From: Micrasema longulum
Taxonomy: Eukaryota > Arthropoda > Insecta > Trichoptera > Brachycentridae
Direction of reading: 5' to 3'
Assembly: GCA_022494885.1 (NCBI GenBank)
Contig: JAGVSM010003760.1
Coordinates: 122,078 to 186,077, forward strand
DNA: 64,000 bases
Shown: one piece after another, positions 51,808 through 62,924 of the stretch
Numbering within the stretch: the first letter of the stretch is position 1
How the letters are laid out: every line of letters begins with the position of its first letter
Notes under the pieces: generated by a model
What the model was told of the DNA's origin: nothing
Databases searched by the model: none
The model's input: the letters and a program-made list of their open reading frames with translations, nothing else
Made by a program: the position numbers and the translations under genes

Positions 51808-51894
51808 ATAATTTAAAATATGAATAATAATAGTATTAAAATTTTTGAGCATTTAAATAAGAACAATAAAATGATATATTTTTTAAAAATTCCG

Positions 51895-52095
51895 AAACTT
51901 CCCACCATTTTCGTGGTTTTGCACTCCCACTGGAAGAGCGATTTTGATGCCATAGGGCCTTCAGCCGCAAATACTCGTTCAACGAATTTGGTGAGCTGGT
52001 TGCGTACAGGTAAAATGACTTTTCCTATCGCACGTAGATGTAGCTAATCTAAGCGTATGACGTCTGTCACCTAGTTCATCTGAAATTAATGATAA
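51895..52095 (-). mobile_element. CR1-like LINE, C-terminal remnant
   Basis: On the minus strand GACAGACGTCATACGCTTAG and a TTAGATTAGCTACATCTACG-like stretch parallel the TLRSATSMAIGK part of 43618-43890. ERVFAAEGPMA- and QWECKT-like residues follow. Frames are broken. Confidence 0.55.
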
Positions 52096-52227
52096 TTTAG
52101 ATATTCGAGAGCAGAGTTGTACAGTGCATGTATAAATAAGCCAACAGAGATTCTATTCCACATATTTTTTGTGAAACCACGTTGGTGGATGGGTATAAAT
52201 TATGGGATTCGCATGTTGGTATAGTTA

Positions 52228-52285
52228 GTGTCCTGAAGAAGAGAACCGATAAAAAGTTTGTAAGTTTACGAAAATTTACTTTATT
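52228..52285 (+). repeat. Element E, decayed copy
   Basis: GTGTCCTGAAGAAGAGAACC then AAAAAGTTTGTAAGTTTACG. The stem and GAAAC are lost. Confidence 0.45.
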
Positions 52286-52499
52286 TAAAAAATATTTATG
52301 TATAAATTAATCAATGTGTTAACGAACAGCGGACTGTAGCAAAAAAAACGAATTTCATTCAGTTTTTTATAGAATTGGAAATACTTGAAAAAAGAAAAGG
52401 AGCACGGAAATGGACCTACCTTTAATACGATGAAGATGTTTTCCAATTTTAGGCACTGGATGATGAAATTCACTATGAATCATGTCACGATTTGCAATA

Positions 52500-53295
52500 A
52501 CTTTTACAATGACGCGCGACGAATCCAAGAATTTTTATGCAATCTTTAGTAAAGTTTTGCAACAAAAAGTCTTGAAAATGTATGATGCATGCCTAGAGAT
52601 CAAATTGGTGATGAACGAAAGTAAGTCAAAAGTGATATTTGAAAGGGGGAGTGAGGTTACTGACTGCATAATAAATATAAACAACGAAAGTCTTGAACAA
52701 GTAGAAAAATTCGTGTATCTGGGAAGTATATTTTCTAGAGATGGAAGAGTAGAAAAAGATGTTGAAAGGAGAGTGAATGCAGGCAAAAAATGAACGATGA
52801 ACTAAGCACAGTAATTTCTGGGAGAGCACAACGGAGCTTTGGTCCCACTTATGTATGAAAGTGAAACATGGAACTGGCAGAGGAAGGATGGAAGCCGAGT
52901 GATGCGGTTAAAATGCGATAACTTAAACCAATGTATGGGAATCAATGTATGATAGGGTTGCAAATGATAGAATCAGGTAAGAATGTAAATCTGAATCAGG
53001 TATAATTAAAAAGATTCAGAATGGGTCTTTGAGATGGTTTGTTCATGCAGAATGAATGAATGACGAAAGATTGATAAAACAAGTAAATATGGCGAAAATT
53101 AAATAATTACGGTAACATGAGACGAGGATGACCAAGGAACAAGTGGCATGAGATAAACCAAAATCATAAGTCTGGTCACGTCAAAAGTAGGCAGAAGCGA
53201 AGGGCATGTATGGCAAGATGTATGAATGTGGAAGAAGCTCAAAATTTATGCCAGGATAGACATGTGTGGAAATGGCGTGATGCTAGTAGTGGTAG
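52500..53295 (+). mobile_element. RTE-1 LINE, decayed plus copy
   Basis: The first ORF (52482-52793) reads LKMYDACLEIKLVMNESKSK, then QVEKFVYLGSIFSRDGRVEK and DVERRVNAGKK. Later pieces correspond to PTLMYESET, LRWFVHAE and MNVEEAQNLCQDRHVWKWRD. The order is that of the RTE-1 C-terminal half, beginning just after the RT palm. After codon 103 the frame is repeatedly broken. A TAG/TGG-rich tail near 53280-53300 replaces the (GTT)n tail. Confidence 0.75.
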
Positions 53296-53299
53296 TTGT

Positions 53300-53649
53300 T
53301 TGTTTTGTTCCAAATCTAAATGTTTTATTTTGTATTTCTTCTATCTCTATGAAAGGTAGGTACCATAAGGATGGGTCAAGGGAAGGATAGGAAAGAAATG
53401 TAATCGGCTAGGAATAATATCAATAAATGCTTTTATGTCCTAAAAACAAGGAGGTATAATTAAAACGAGATGATGCTTCATACAACGATATGTTCAAATT
53501 GTGTTTTAAAAATGAGCTTTGTCGCATTCTGCCGCATCAACATTGCCGGGTAAAATGCGTATGAGACTAAAAAAAACTAATTGTCTATGCCAGTTTACTG
53601 TGAATTCAAAGTTGTGTGTCGCGCCTTTTGACGCTGGCTCACATTTACT
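53300..53649. other. Unassigned stretch
   Basis: A 60-codon minus ORF at 53506-53688 overlaps the LINE start. Nothing is recognised. Confidence 0.3.
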
Positions 53650-54830
53650 GACCAATGTGCGTAAAACATAATTTCCCACTAAATACAAGATACGTTCTGG
53701 AACCTCAGTTGATTGGAATACAAGACGGGTGCTTAGTGCCCTTTGTGTTTACATATATATCAATGCAAGATCTTATAGATCGAAAGCAGTATGTGTCATA
53801 TGAACTATATCAATTTGCAACTTTTCACATCTCTTCGAGAGTGTCCCAAGGGTCTAATTTAGGACCAATCTTGTTCACAATATTTATAAATGACGTTATG
53901 CAATGAAATTAAATTTACCAAATATTTATTATTTGCTGACGACTTGAAAATTTTATGTGTAATACAAACTCTTTTGGACTGTTTGAAACTTCAGAACGAC
54001 ATTCAAAATTTTATACAATGGAGTGAACGTAACGAACTTTTCTTCAATAACTCTTAATGTTCTGTCATGTCGTACACAAGAGCGTCCAAAATCATGGATG
54101 GAGTAAAGCTTGAACGAGTGTCGACTTCCAGGGGTCTCGAGATGCTGTTTAACGCTAAGTTATCATTTGATCTACATTTAATATCATAATTCACTAACTC
54201 CCTTAAAATGCTTGGATTTGTTCTCAGAAATGCCACGATTTTTCAAATATTCAGATTTTGAAAACATTGTATAATTCCTTGGTAAAAAGTCACTTGGAAT
54301 TTAGTTCCATCATTTAGTCGCCAAATGAAACCACGTATTTCTTAATGATAGAGATGGTGCTGAAAAAAATTCTGCGTTATCTGTATCTCAGAGAGTATGG
54401 AGTAATGCTGGGCAGCCAATCATTGTTGAGGAGAAGGGATATTCATTCGGGTGTTCACTTTTTTAAACTCATTGGTGGTCGCATAAATAATTCCGATATT
54501 CTGAATTAATTCGGTCTATTTGTCCCTGATCTTCGACAAAGGCAAAACAGGTTGTTCTACCTATCAAGATACAGAACCAACCTGCCAATGGTTATGCCGT
54601 TAGGTAGAACAATCGTGTTTTGCAATTGTATCGCCTCGGATGTCGATATATTTCATGACAGTGGGATTTCTCTCAGGAGGGCAATTTCCAAATTGTAATA
54701 TGTATGTCAATTTTACATGACAATTTACATTTTTTTCTCTTTTCTATTAAATCTGACATGTATATTTTGTAATGTGTTGAGAATTAATTGGATACTCTGT
54801 AATGTTTTCAATGTAACTAAAAAATAAATA
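53650..54830 (+). mobile_element. LINE-J, longest copy, RT palm to tail
   Basis: The first ORF ends SQGSNLGPILFTIFINDVMQ, the 'P.GS.LGP.LF..FIND' motif of the RT palm. A frameshift then gives KYLLFADDLKILCV with the catalytic ADD. Further blocks read DIQNFIQWSERNELFFNNS, KKILRYLYLREYGVMLGSQS (shifted) and YRTNLPMVMPLGRTIV, then SDVDIFHDSGISLRRAISKL and a stop near 54696. This is the order of a Jockey- or R1-type non-LTR reverse transcriptase. About ten stops or shifts make it dead. The tail is AAATAAATAAATAAAATAAA near 54815. Confidence 0.8.
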
Positions 54831-54839
54831 AATAAAATA

Positions 54840-56255
54840 AATCAATTTACATATTTTTACATTTTTCTATTTGGAAAAAATAATCAATGCCATTGTACAT
54901 TTTTTATATTTAATTTGATTAAAAATAAGAATTTATATGCAAAATATTTACATTTATCAAACAAAACCCGTAAGTTTTTTAATTTTATAAAAAATCTAAA
55001 TTCAATCACTGCTTTTTATTAAAATCTTCGGTCAAAACATAAATTCAATAACGCCTGGATTCCTGATCACCAACAAACAGGATGTTACAAAAAGAGAAGA
55101 AAGGGTCCTTTATAATCCTTTCAAATGACCCCTCGATACCAAGTTCTTTCAAGGACTAATGATGATTTACTATTGAATCAGGATTACGAAATAAATTTCC
55201 GATTCGATCTCCAGGCTTTGATTTCCAAACAAACTCATATGGATGATTTTACAGGGCTGAATTTGTAACAATTTATTGCGTCGAATTTCTTCTACTTCAT
55301 TTCGGTAAAGCAGTGAGATAAAAGTTTTAATAAATTAATTTTTCTGATGCCAGTCAAGAGACAGTGGAATGTTTCATTTTATGTCAATCATGTAGAGAAT
55401 CAGACTAGAAAAATCGATTCACAATTAAATCATTGAATTCACGAATGAATAACACAAACACGATTTAAAAAATTAATATACAATCATATTTATTAAATAT
55501 TGCAAATTTGGTCAATTACATTGAAAAATATTCGAAACAAAATACTTGTTAAGACGATTCTAACGATATCGATAACGACGAAACCCATACTGACACAAAA
55601 TCATTGACATTTTTGTTTGTAACTCAGTTTAGAAATAAATTATCAGAAAAAGAGAGGCTTAAATTATCATTTTCTGTTGCGTTCAAGGAGTTATAAAGTT
55701 TAGAGGCATGGACAGTTGCGTGCCTGTCCTATTGTTGATTTACAAAATGGAATCTCCAACACTTGAATTCTTATTTGACTATGGCGGTTTGAGTTTTGAG
55801 GAAACAAGAGTGATGATGATTTACAGCATATTTTAGATATTTGAGACAATATACTCATATATCTTACATTCAAATGTTTCGCTTAAGATTATTTTCAGTT
55901 TGAAATAATTTGATCAATACTCCAAAGTCCCATATCTCAAAATGCGACTTTGGCCAAAAGTTGCCTTTTTGCGGATATTTTATATTTTATAAACATAAAC
56001 GGCAAATCTCTTTTACAAACATTTATAATATTAACATATTTGGCTTAATATAAATATATATTTTTAAAATTAATTTCCTTATACCCAAGATTTATATTAA
56101 AAAAAAAAATTAAACCAAAAATTATACACGTTTCATATTAAAAAAAATAACCTAAAAATTATACAGCATATTCAGTAGAAAGTTTAAAAAATAAAACATT
56201 CTACAGTAAAACAACAAGAAAATCATAAGTACTGTTTCACACAGCTAGGCAAAGA
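54840..56255. other. Long unassigned AT-rich stretch
   Basis: No repeat partner was seen in the window. GC-normal unique patches occur near 55040-55200 and 55690-55760. No exon could be supported. Confidence 0.3.
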
Positions 56256-56289
56256 GAACAAAAAGCTGTATTTATATATTATGAAATGC

Positions 56290-56600
56290 ATTAATAAATA
56301 AATTTAATTACCATTCACCATCTTTGAAAAATTTCAAAAGGTTGTTTCTATAGGAACAATACCCTACACTAAATATATCAGATACGTGGGAATAACTATT
56401 GCCGAGTTCATGAAGTCTATTTAATACGGCATTACAAGTATACACTGTCCGTGAATTGTTGCTACAAAACGGTGGCACCTGTCTAGTCATTCTTCCAGGC
56501 ACCCTGAAGTTGATGAGAGATAATAGTTCGGGGCAATCCCATATTGAATTTACAATTTTGAATAAATTTAAAAGGTCTATAATTTTATGAGGGCAGAATA
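56290..56600 (-). mobile_element. Jockey-like LINE, C-terminal fragment
   Basis: The minus strand reads IDLLNLFKIVNSIWDCPELL, SLINFRVPGRMTRQVPPF, NSRTVYTCNAVLNRLHELGN and DIFSVGYCSYRNNLLKFF to a stop at 56308. 'LL..I...VP.R........F......T......LNR......DIF' matches the C-terminal layout of LINE-J, but the sequence is a different family. The frame is open over about 100 codons with one possible stop. Confidence 0.65.
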
Positions 56601-56629
56601 GCTAAAAAAACGGTTAAAACTACTATTAA

Positions 56630-57605
56630 CATTCTACAACAGAGATGAAGAACATTTAAGAGAACGTTATATAGAAGTCTAGGCATCTACAGGGCTTATG
56701 ACCTGTCAATGGCTTGTTTAAGTGGCCACTTTACACACTGTGTAACATTCACCATTCTGCCTATATTTGAACATCTATATTCCTTCAATTCTTTCATCTG
56801 TTGATGTTTGTGAAGTTAAAGAGCTAAAACCTTTATTAATGCGGGTAGATTCATCTAATTGAATTATTTCACCTACATACTAGGCAACGCCTGAAAATTT
56901 TATTTTTTCTATTTCTATACTTCTTCATGAATCTCACCATAAGTAAAGGTTTCAGCTCTTTAACTTCACAAACATCAACATATGAAGGAATTGAAGACAT
57001 ATAGATGTTCAAATATAGGCAGAATGGTGAATGTTACACAGTGTGTAAAGTGGCCACTTAAACCAGCCATTTTTATCATATTATATAAATGTTACCAACT
57101 ATCAAATATATAAATTTAGTAAATGGGGTCTAGAATTTCAACCGTTCATGCGATCAGTAGCTGCAAGACTTGTTGTTATCTAACTTCCAACTTTATAAAT
57201 CTGATTTTTATTTCGTTTTATAAATATCACTTAAACTAAACTTCATTGTTAAATAAAAAATTCAAGAATAAAAATTTAAATAGGGGCTAGATTTCTTATT
57301 GTCCATGCGCTCTGTAGCTGCAAGAGGTTCTGTTATCTAGCTCATATATATCATAATTGTTATATATCATAATTGGAGACGAGGAACTAGAATACCAACC
57401 GTCCATGCGCTCTGTAGCTGCAAGACGTGTTGGGATATTTATTTATTGTACAGCGCCCTTGAGGTGATTTTCACAAAAATGGCGCTATATAAATTATCCA
57501 TACATTATTATGATTATTATTATTGACAGGTCATAAGCCCTGTAGATGCATAGACTTCTATATTACCTTCTCTTAAATGTTCTTCATCTCTGTTGTAGAA
57601 TGTTA
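56630..57605. repeat. Family A2 full-length foldback with nested LINE tail
   Basis: The left arm (56630-56925) runs TATTAACATTCTACAACAGA to GGCAACGCCTGAAAATTTTA. The right arm is its inverse: ACTTCTTCATGAATCTCACC, CAGCTCTTTAACTTCACAAA, GGTGAATGTTACACAGTGTG and CACTTAAACCAGCC to 57070. It resumes at 57525 as GACAGGTCATAAGCCCTGTA and ends CTCTGTTGTAGAATGTTAAT at 57605. Without the insert it is a palindrome of about 500 bp with terminal repeats starting TATTAACATTCTAC. Confidence 0.85.
57071..57525 (+). mobile_element. CR1-like LINE 3' UTR inserted in foldback A2
   Basis: CAGTAGCTGCAAGACTTGTT, CTCTGTAGCTGCAAGAGGTT and CTCTGTAGCTGCAAGACGTG are three internal repeats. GCGCCCTTGAGGTGATTTTC, ATGGCGCTATATAAATTATC and an ATTATTATT tail end it. 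It is the + strand counterpart of 38495-38960 and 41345-41865. Confidence 0.8.
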
Positions 57606-57690
57606 ATATAAACAGCTCCCCAGGGAGTTGAATACAGTCCTTGTCTACAAAAATTTGAACAAACTCAAAATATTGTTGGTTAAAACTACC
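57606..57690 (-). repeat. Family A2 inverted hairpin half
   Basis: CAGCTCCCCAGGGAGTTGAA and TTGTCTACAAAAATTTGAAC, then AAACTCAAAATATTGTTGG, directly next to the foldback. Confidence 0.65.
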
Positions 57691-57754
57691 CTTTTATTGA
57701 TTTCGTATCGAATTTTATGTAAAATTCTCAGAAAAAAAAGAAATCTTTTTTTTT

Positions 57755-57940
57755 TTTTTGCATTCATCAAAATTCGCATTGAACTTATTCTTAGCCGTTC
57801 TTTCTCTGTGTACGTTTCATCTACTCTACATGTCTTAACCAACAGAGCACTCAATTCTTTATTTTGTCGATAATGCTTGTCTCAACCTTGCATAGATACT
57901 TCACAGATCACGACATATAACATTTGTATAACGTTCAACA
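57755..57940 (-). mobile_element. RTE-1 internal fragment
   Basis: ATCTACTCTACATGTCTTAA, AACAGAGCACTCAATTCTTT and ATTTTGTCGATAATGCTTGT match the + strand view of RTE-1 near 4560-4680. Confidence 0.6.
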
Positions 57941-58435
57941 TCTCTGCATTTGACAAATAATGTAATTCCCGAGTTGCATCCAGTATTTCGCTACCGGGGA
58001 ATGCACTTTATAGCATTTTGATTGCAATTTTGATAAATTCGTTCTTGGAATCCAATTCAATACTCGTGCTACAGAATCATGATGAAAGCGAAGCGTTGTC
58101 TGCTCTGAGGATGCGATTAACAATGTTGTACGAATATTCAGTTCGATCATGCATATAAAGGCCGCATTAATAATCGAAGGGACTTTCATGTTATTTATTT
58201 AATTTGTATTATCAAAAACAGATGAATGCTAATTATTCATGCGAGTTATTTGTGTGCTAAACATGATTTTTAAAGCTTCTTCATTGAATTACACATTTTT
58301 ATTGATTTTTTTTCCATATTTTAAATCTACTATTCTCGTAAATCTTTATTTAATCTAGTTTTCTAAATTTATATTGTTACTCATCTAGATTTTATCTTTG
58401 TTTTTTTTTTAAATTGAAAATTACATATAATTCAA
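57941..58435. other. Unassigned stretch
   Basis: An 84-codon minus ORF at 57935-58189 is GC-normal (GAATGCACTTTATAGCATTT region) but shows no domain. Confidence 0.3.
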
Positions 58436-59200
58436 CAATGTTCAAATGCTTGTAGATTGGCTGGATTTCCTCCCTAGGGAGATATTATATTTAAATTTAT
58501 TGCAACAGGGAGAGAAAACATTATTGAGAAGGGAATGATGCAGAAAACGAGGAAGACCGAAAAAGATATGGCACCATCAAGTCCATCAAATACTTGAAGA
58601 TGGACATGTCAAAAGTAGGAATAATCGGCGTGCGTGCATAAGAAGATGTATGAATGTAGAGGAAGCGAGGTCTGTATGCCAAGATAGAGTGTTATGGCGT
58701 TCTATCCTCTCTGCCTACCCCTACGGGGAAACGGCGTGATGGTTTGTTGTTGTTGTTGTTGTTGAATATGGAAGTCTTAATGTGAGAAGGGAATAAGAAG
58801 GGCTTATGACCTGTCATTGACTGGTTTAAGTGGCCACTTTACACACTGTGTACCATTCACCATACTAAAACATTGTTGAATCAACTACCTGGTAAAAGAA
58901 GAAGTATAAAAATTGGAAAATTGTTTTCAGGCGTTGCCTTGTAGGTGATTTGGTTCAGCCGGATAATCTCACCCGCATTAAAAAGACTTCAGCTCCTTTG
59001 CTTCACAAAAGTAAACAGATGGAAGAGTTGAGGAAATGTAAATGTTTAAACATGGACAGAATGGTGAATGTTACACAGTGTGTAATGTGGCCACTTAAAT
59101 CAGGCAATGACAGGTCATAAGCCCTGTAAATGCCTAGACTTCCATATTATCTTCTCAATAATGTTTTCCCTCTCTGTTGCATTGTAACTAATTTAATTTA
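58436..59200. repeat. Family A1 full-length foldback with nested RTE-1
   Basis: It starts with hairpin half GGCTGGATTTCCTCCCTAGG. The left arm TTGCAACAGGGAGAGAAAAC is split at 58536 and resumes at 58764 with GAATATGGAAGTC. After CACTGTGTACCATTCACCAT it switches to the inverse arm (CAACTACCTGGTAAAAGAAG, AATTGTTTTCAGGCGTTGCC, GTGAATGTTACACAGTGTGT, CTGTAAATGCCTAGACTTCC). It ends TTTTCCCTCTCTGTTGCATT. Confidence 0.85.
58537..58763 (+). mobile_element. RTE-1 3' end inserted in foldback A1
   Basis: It begins GATGCAGAAAACGAGGAAGA and encodes in one frame RKRGRPKKIWHHQVHQILED, NNRRACIRRCMNVEEARSVC and QDRVLWRS. It then has CCCTACGGGGAAACGGCGTG and a (GTT)n tail. GAAT (or AAT) is repeated at both edges (58533-58536 and 58764-58767). 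The open frame marks it as one of the younger RTE-1 copies. Confidence 0.8.
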
Positions 59201-60254
59201 TTGAAATTTAAATATAATTATTTACATTACATATTAGTAGCTTTAGAACAGTTAAATTTGTACCCAATAGGTTGTTCTGAATACATATTCATTTATTAAT
59301 ATACACGGCACGCAGTGCCTTTAACCTTAAAAATATACATATTCAAAATTATATAAACATTTAAATATAATGTGAAAAACTTAAATTTAATTAAATATAA
59401 AATATTATTTAACATAAATACTAAATAAATAACACAACAGTTTTGTATAAAGAACATATTTAGATATAAAAAAATAATTAAACAATGTGTGTGTATAAAA
59501 TTTTAAAAGGAAAAGAATTTATACACATTTTTCTTTAAAGGGTACAAAATATAAGTATATTAAAAACAATAAAATTCTTTTGTCTCAAAAAATAAAATTA
59601 AAAAATTTACAAAATAGTAATCATAATGACAATTAAAGTAATTTACAAAATAAGTATACACGTAAATATGGTATATGCTTTTATGCTATTAAAATACAAT
59701 GTTTGCTAATCAACGCCGTATTTTGGCACTAGTATCCAAACTTCATAAAATTCATGTTTGCTAGTAACAATTTTTGTAAAGACCATTTTACTTTATGATA
59801 GAAATAAAATCCGATTGATATTTCACCTTCACGAGTGATGTCCACAAATTTGCAATGACTAGTTACCAGTTATCGCTTTCGCGATTTTTGCGATATTCGA
59901 GATTGATATGTTTAATTAAAAAATTAAACCGTATCGCCAATAACATAATTTAAATACGTCTGTGTTATATAACATATGATATATGGTATATACCATATGA
60001 ATTTGCTTGAATGCTATCTACCTCAGAAACTGTTGCGCTGAAGCAGTAATATCTTCACATTTCTGTGGTGTGAGTGTCCTGTAGCATCTTGAAAATACAA
60101 TCACTTTAAATAAGCTCCCGGAGTATTTTTTAAAAGATAAATAATCCATAAGGGTCTTTAGCAAATAGCTACATGAAGAAAAAAATCAAAGCTTAAGGAA
60201 ACTAAGAGACTTCTCGACGTAAATTAAGTGTAAAAAATTTCAAATCCAATTATT
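59201..60254. other. Long unassigned AT-rich stretch
   Basis: Contains near 59975 a TATGATATATGGTATATACC run with local symmetry. No exon or repeat was found. Confidence 0.3.
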
Positions 60255-60530
60255 ATTTTATTTTGTTATATAAGTAAAAGACGAGTGATACTTTAATACT
60301 CAAATTTGGAATATCCGGTGACCGGTTTCATCGCTTATGTGACATCTTTTAGACTAGTATCTTTATTAAGGAGTCCAATGTATTTATACAAAACAGAGGT
60401 AAGGATATACTCATATAATTCAAAATAATATGAAAGTAAATTAAATAAGTCCCATCCTTCCAAATCCATTTTTTGGATTTAAGTATCACTCGTCTTTTAT
60501 TTATATAATAAATTACAATGGGGTTCCATC
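60255..60530. repeat. Element E2 in foldback arrangement
   Basis: On the minus strand AAAGATGTCACATAAGCGAT, GAAACCGGTCACCGGATATT and ATACTTTAATACTCAAATTT lie at 60270-60375. At 60450-60520 the sequence returns inverted (GGATTTAAGTATCACTCGTC, TTTTATTTATATAATAAATT). GTATTTATACAAAACAGAGG between them matches 28190-28215 reversed. Confidence 0.55.
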
Positions 60531-60950
60531 AAAAATATTCACTTACAAACTTAAATATTATTTTATTGTTTTTTTTTACTATGAAAATTAATTATTTGAT
60601 TGTGGCATGTATTGTATTAGCTTATTTGTATTATATTTTTTAATATGATTAAATTTTTACGGTATGCTGAAATGTCATAATATTAACACTAGTAAATTGA
60701 TTGATTTCATTTATTGTAAAATTTATATTGTGATTTTATATTTTACAAAATTACTGGTACTTCAGCTATATTACATATTAAATGATAAACTGTAGCATAT
60801 AATTGAATTTAATTATTCTTGACTTAATTATATTTTCTATAAATCAACTGGGTTAATCAACAACTATTTTTAAGTGCATGTGCAAATGCACTGGCGGCCG
60901 TTGTACTAATGCTACATCTATATTGCATTGTAGAACCCCCTTCAAAACCA
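60531..60950. other. AT-rich spacer
   Basis: Nothing was recognised in this stretch. Confidence 0.35.
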
Positions 60951-60954
60951 GTTT

Positions 60955-61035
60955 ATCACGTCCACCTTATCAGGAATCGAACCCAAGATCTCAAGAATGG
61001 TGGGCAAGCGCACCAACCACTACTAAATGAGGTGA
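60955..61035 (-). mobile_element. tRNA-like SINE head
   Basis: On the minus strand GAGATCTTGGGTTCGATTCC is a B box, and GTAGTGGTTGGTGCGCTTGC fits the A-box side. The remainder of the SINE is not clear. Confidence 0.5.
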
Positions 61036-62785
61036 ACTTATCTTCACTCAATTTTCTGTTTCAGAATTTTAAGCTGAGAATAGCTGTCGAGTCAAAAACA
61101 TCAGTCTAAGTCTAAGACTCGGGTCCTATTTCTCAGTAAGAACTGCATTCTTCATCCGCCCGGACACAGAAAAATGACACATTTTAACGAATTCATCTAG
61201 AGTTTTAAATGAATTTCTTTAGTTTTGACAGAGCACTGCATACTCTGATTTGAGTTAAGCAAAATGTAAGAATATTTTGACATTTTGTACGAACTGTCAC
61301 AGAGATAATTAATTTTATACACAAATACTTCGAATTTATGAGCGCACTTATTAGTCTTTTATTTATGTATTTCTGAGACATTTTGCTAATTTATTAAGCG
61401 CACTTTGTCACACCTAAAATATGACTTTCCGGGAGAGCTGGACAAACGTACAAATACTCGGCGTTCATTCTTCCCACATATCCATACAAACATTTTACCA
61501 ATGCACGCATTCACTTGAAGTCTATATGTTTAGTTTAAATCAATATTTCTGTGAGCCACAGGTTACCTCTAGTAATTCCAAAAACCCAACTTTTTAGGAG
61601 AGTCAATAAAGTTTTTTATCATAATTTTAACATTTAGATTTTTTTAACGAGAGGCTTTAAAGTATTTTTTTGTCTAAATATGTAGCTAGTAGGTACACAT
61701 TGCATCTAATAACTTAAAAATCTCAACAAATATAATAAATATAAAAATAAGATTTCCGGTATTCCTCAGTAATACATTTACGAATCGATTAAAATAATTT
61801 ATTTTTAAATAATAGAGAATAAGTGGGCACAGAAAAATAATTTAGTAACAAATCGGAGATAAATCAGCAATACATTCAAAAGTTTACCAATGTGTCGTAT
61901 GTCAAATATAAGAGTATCGAATACGCAGTTTTCTTGATCCTCTTTACATCTTACTCTCGATGCTATAGAAATATTCGCGAGCGAGAGAGACAAATTCACA
62001 CGTTGCGCGGGCCAGTATCAAAGTAACCTGTACCACTGCCACAGTACGCCAGTTGTGGGCAGTTGCTTTCGAGCCTTTGTTAGAGCTGCGAACGTTAGCT
62101 AATGTGTTATTCATGTTTTAAGCAATTGAATTTAAAATATGATTGCTTTTGACTACAACATTAAATCACCGAAACCAAGCTTTCAATTTCTTTTTATTTA
62201 AAATTACTAATTTTTTTGCATGTGTATAGACCATCGCCGTAACGCGCGGATGTTTTTGACACAATAGGGAAGGGTTACAAAAATACACGTATTGAAAATA
62301 TTTGAGAGTACTGTATGTTTTCTTACTATCCTAACTTCTAATGCGGCGCGGAGTTTTAAAAAAAAATATTTTTTTATTAAAGAAATTATCATCTGAAAGA
62401 AAAATAGCTCTTAGGAAATAATATTTAAAATACTGTTTTCCAAATATTTTCCGACCTTTAAATAATTTGTGTAATCTGCAAGTTTATTCTGAAGAATAAA
62501 AATGCAACTGGATTAAAGATGATCAAAATATAGAAAACTTATTTTGTATTATGAAATAAACTGAAATAATCGGCTAGTTTCTTGGCTCACGCTGGCGCTG
62601 GGCGCGTTTCATTAATATTTGGAGAAAAATACAAATAGTGGAAATGGTTTATAAGAAATGTGTTTCTGTGAATAAAGTAACCATAAAACATTATTATGGA
62701 TAGTCAAATTTAATGGTAAGCTGCGCATAATCACTTACATCGACGATTCGCCACATATGAATAGTTAAGAGTTTATATATCAAAT
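61036..62785. other. Long unassigned stretch with a GC-richer core
   Basis: 61920-62100 is richer in G and C, with TTCGCGAGCGAGAGAGACAA then CCACAGTACGCCAGTTGTGG. It could be a promoter, but no initiator or exon can be shown. The rest is AT-rich without recognised elements. Confidence 0.3.
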
Positions 62786-62789
62786 ACTG

Positions 62790-62850
62790 TTAAATAGAAT
62801 CCTGTATTATCTACAAATATTTGTACTTACTCAAAATACTATAAAGTTAG
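62790..62850 (-). repeat. Family A2 inverted hairpin half
   Basis: TGTATTATCTACAAATATTT then TACTCAAAATACTATAAAG resembles the inverted hairpin halves at 20254 and 57630. Confidence 0.5.
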
Positions 62851-62924
62851 TTCTCTTTTAGATCAAAGAGGTTTGTAATTATATTATAAACATTAAAACT
62901 ACTCTTTGACTTTCCAAAAGCCAA

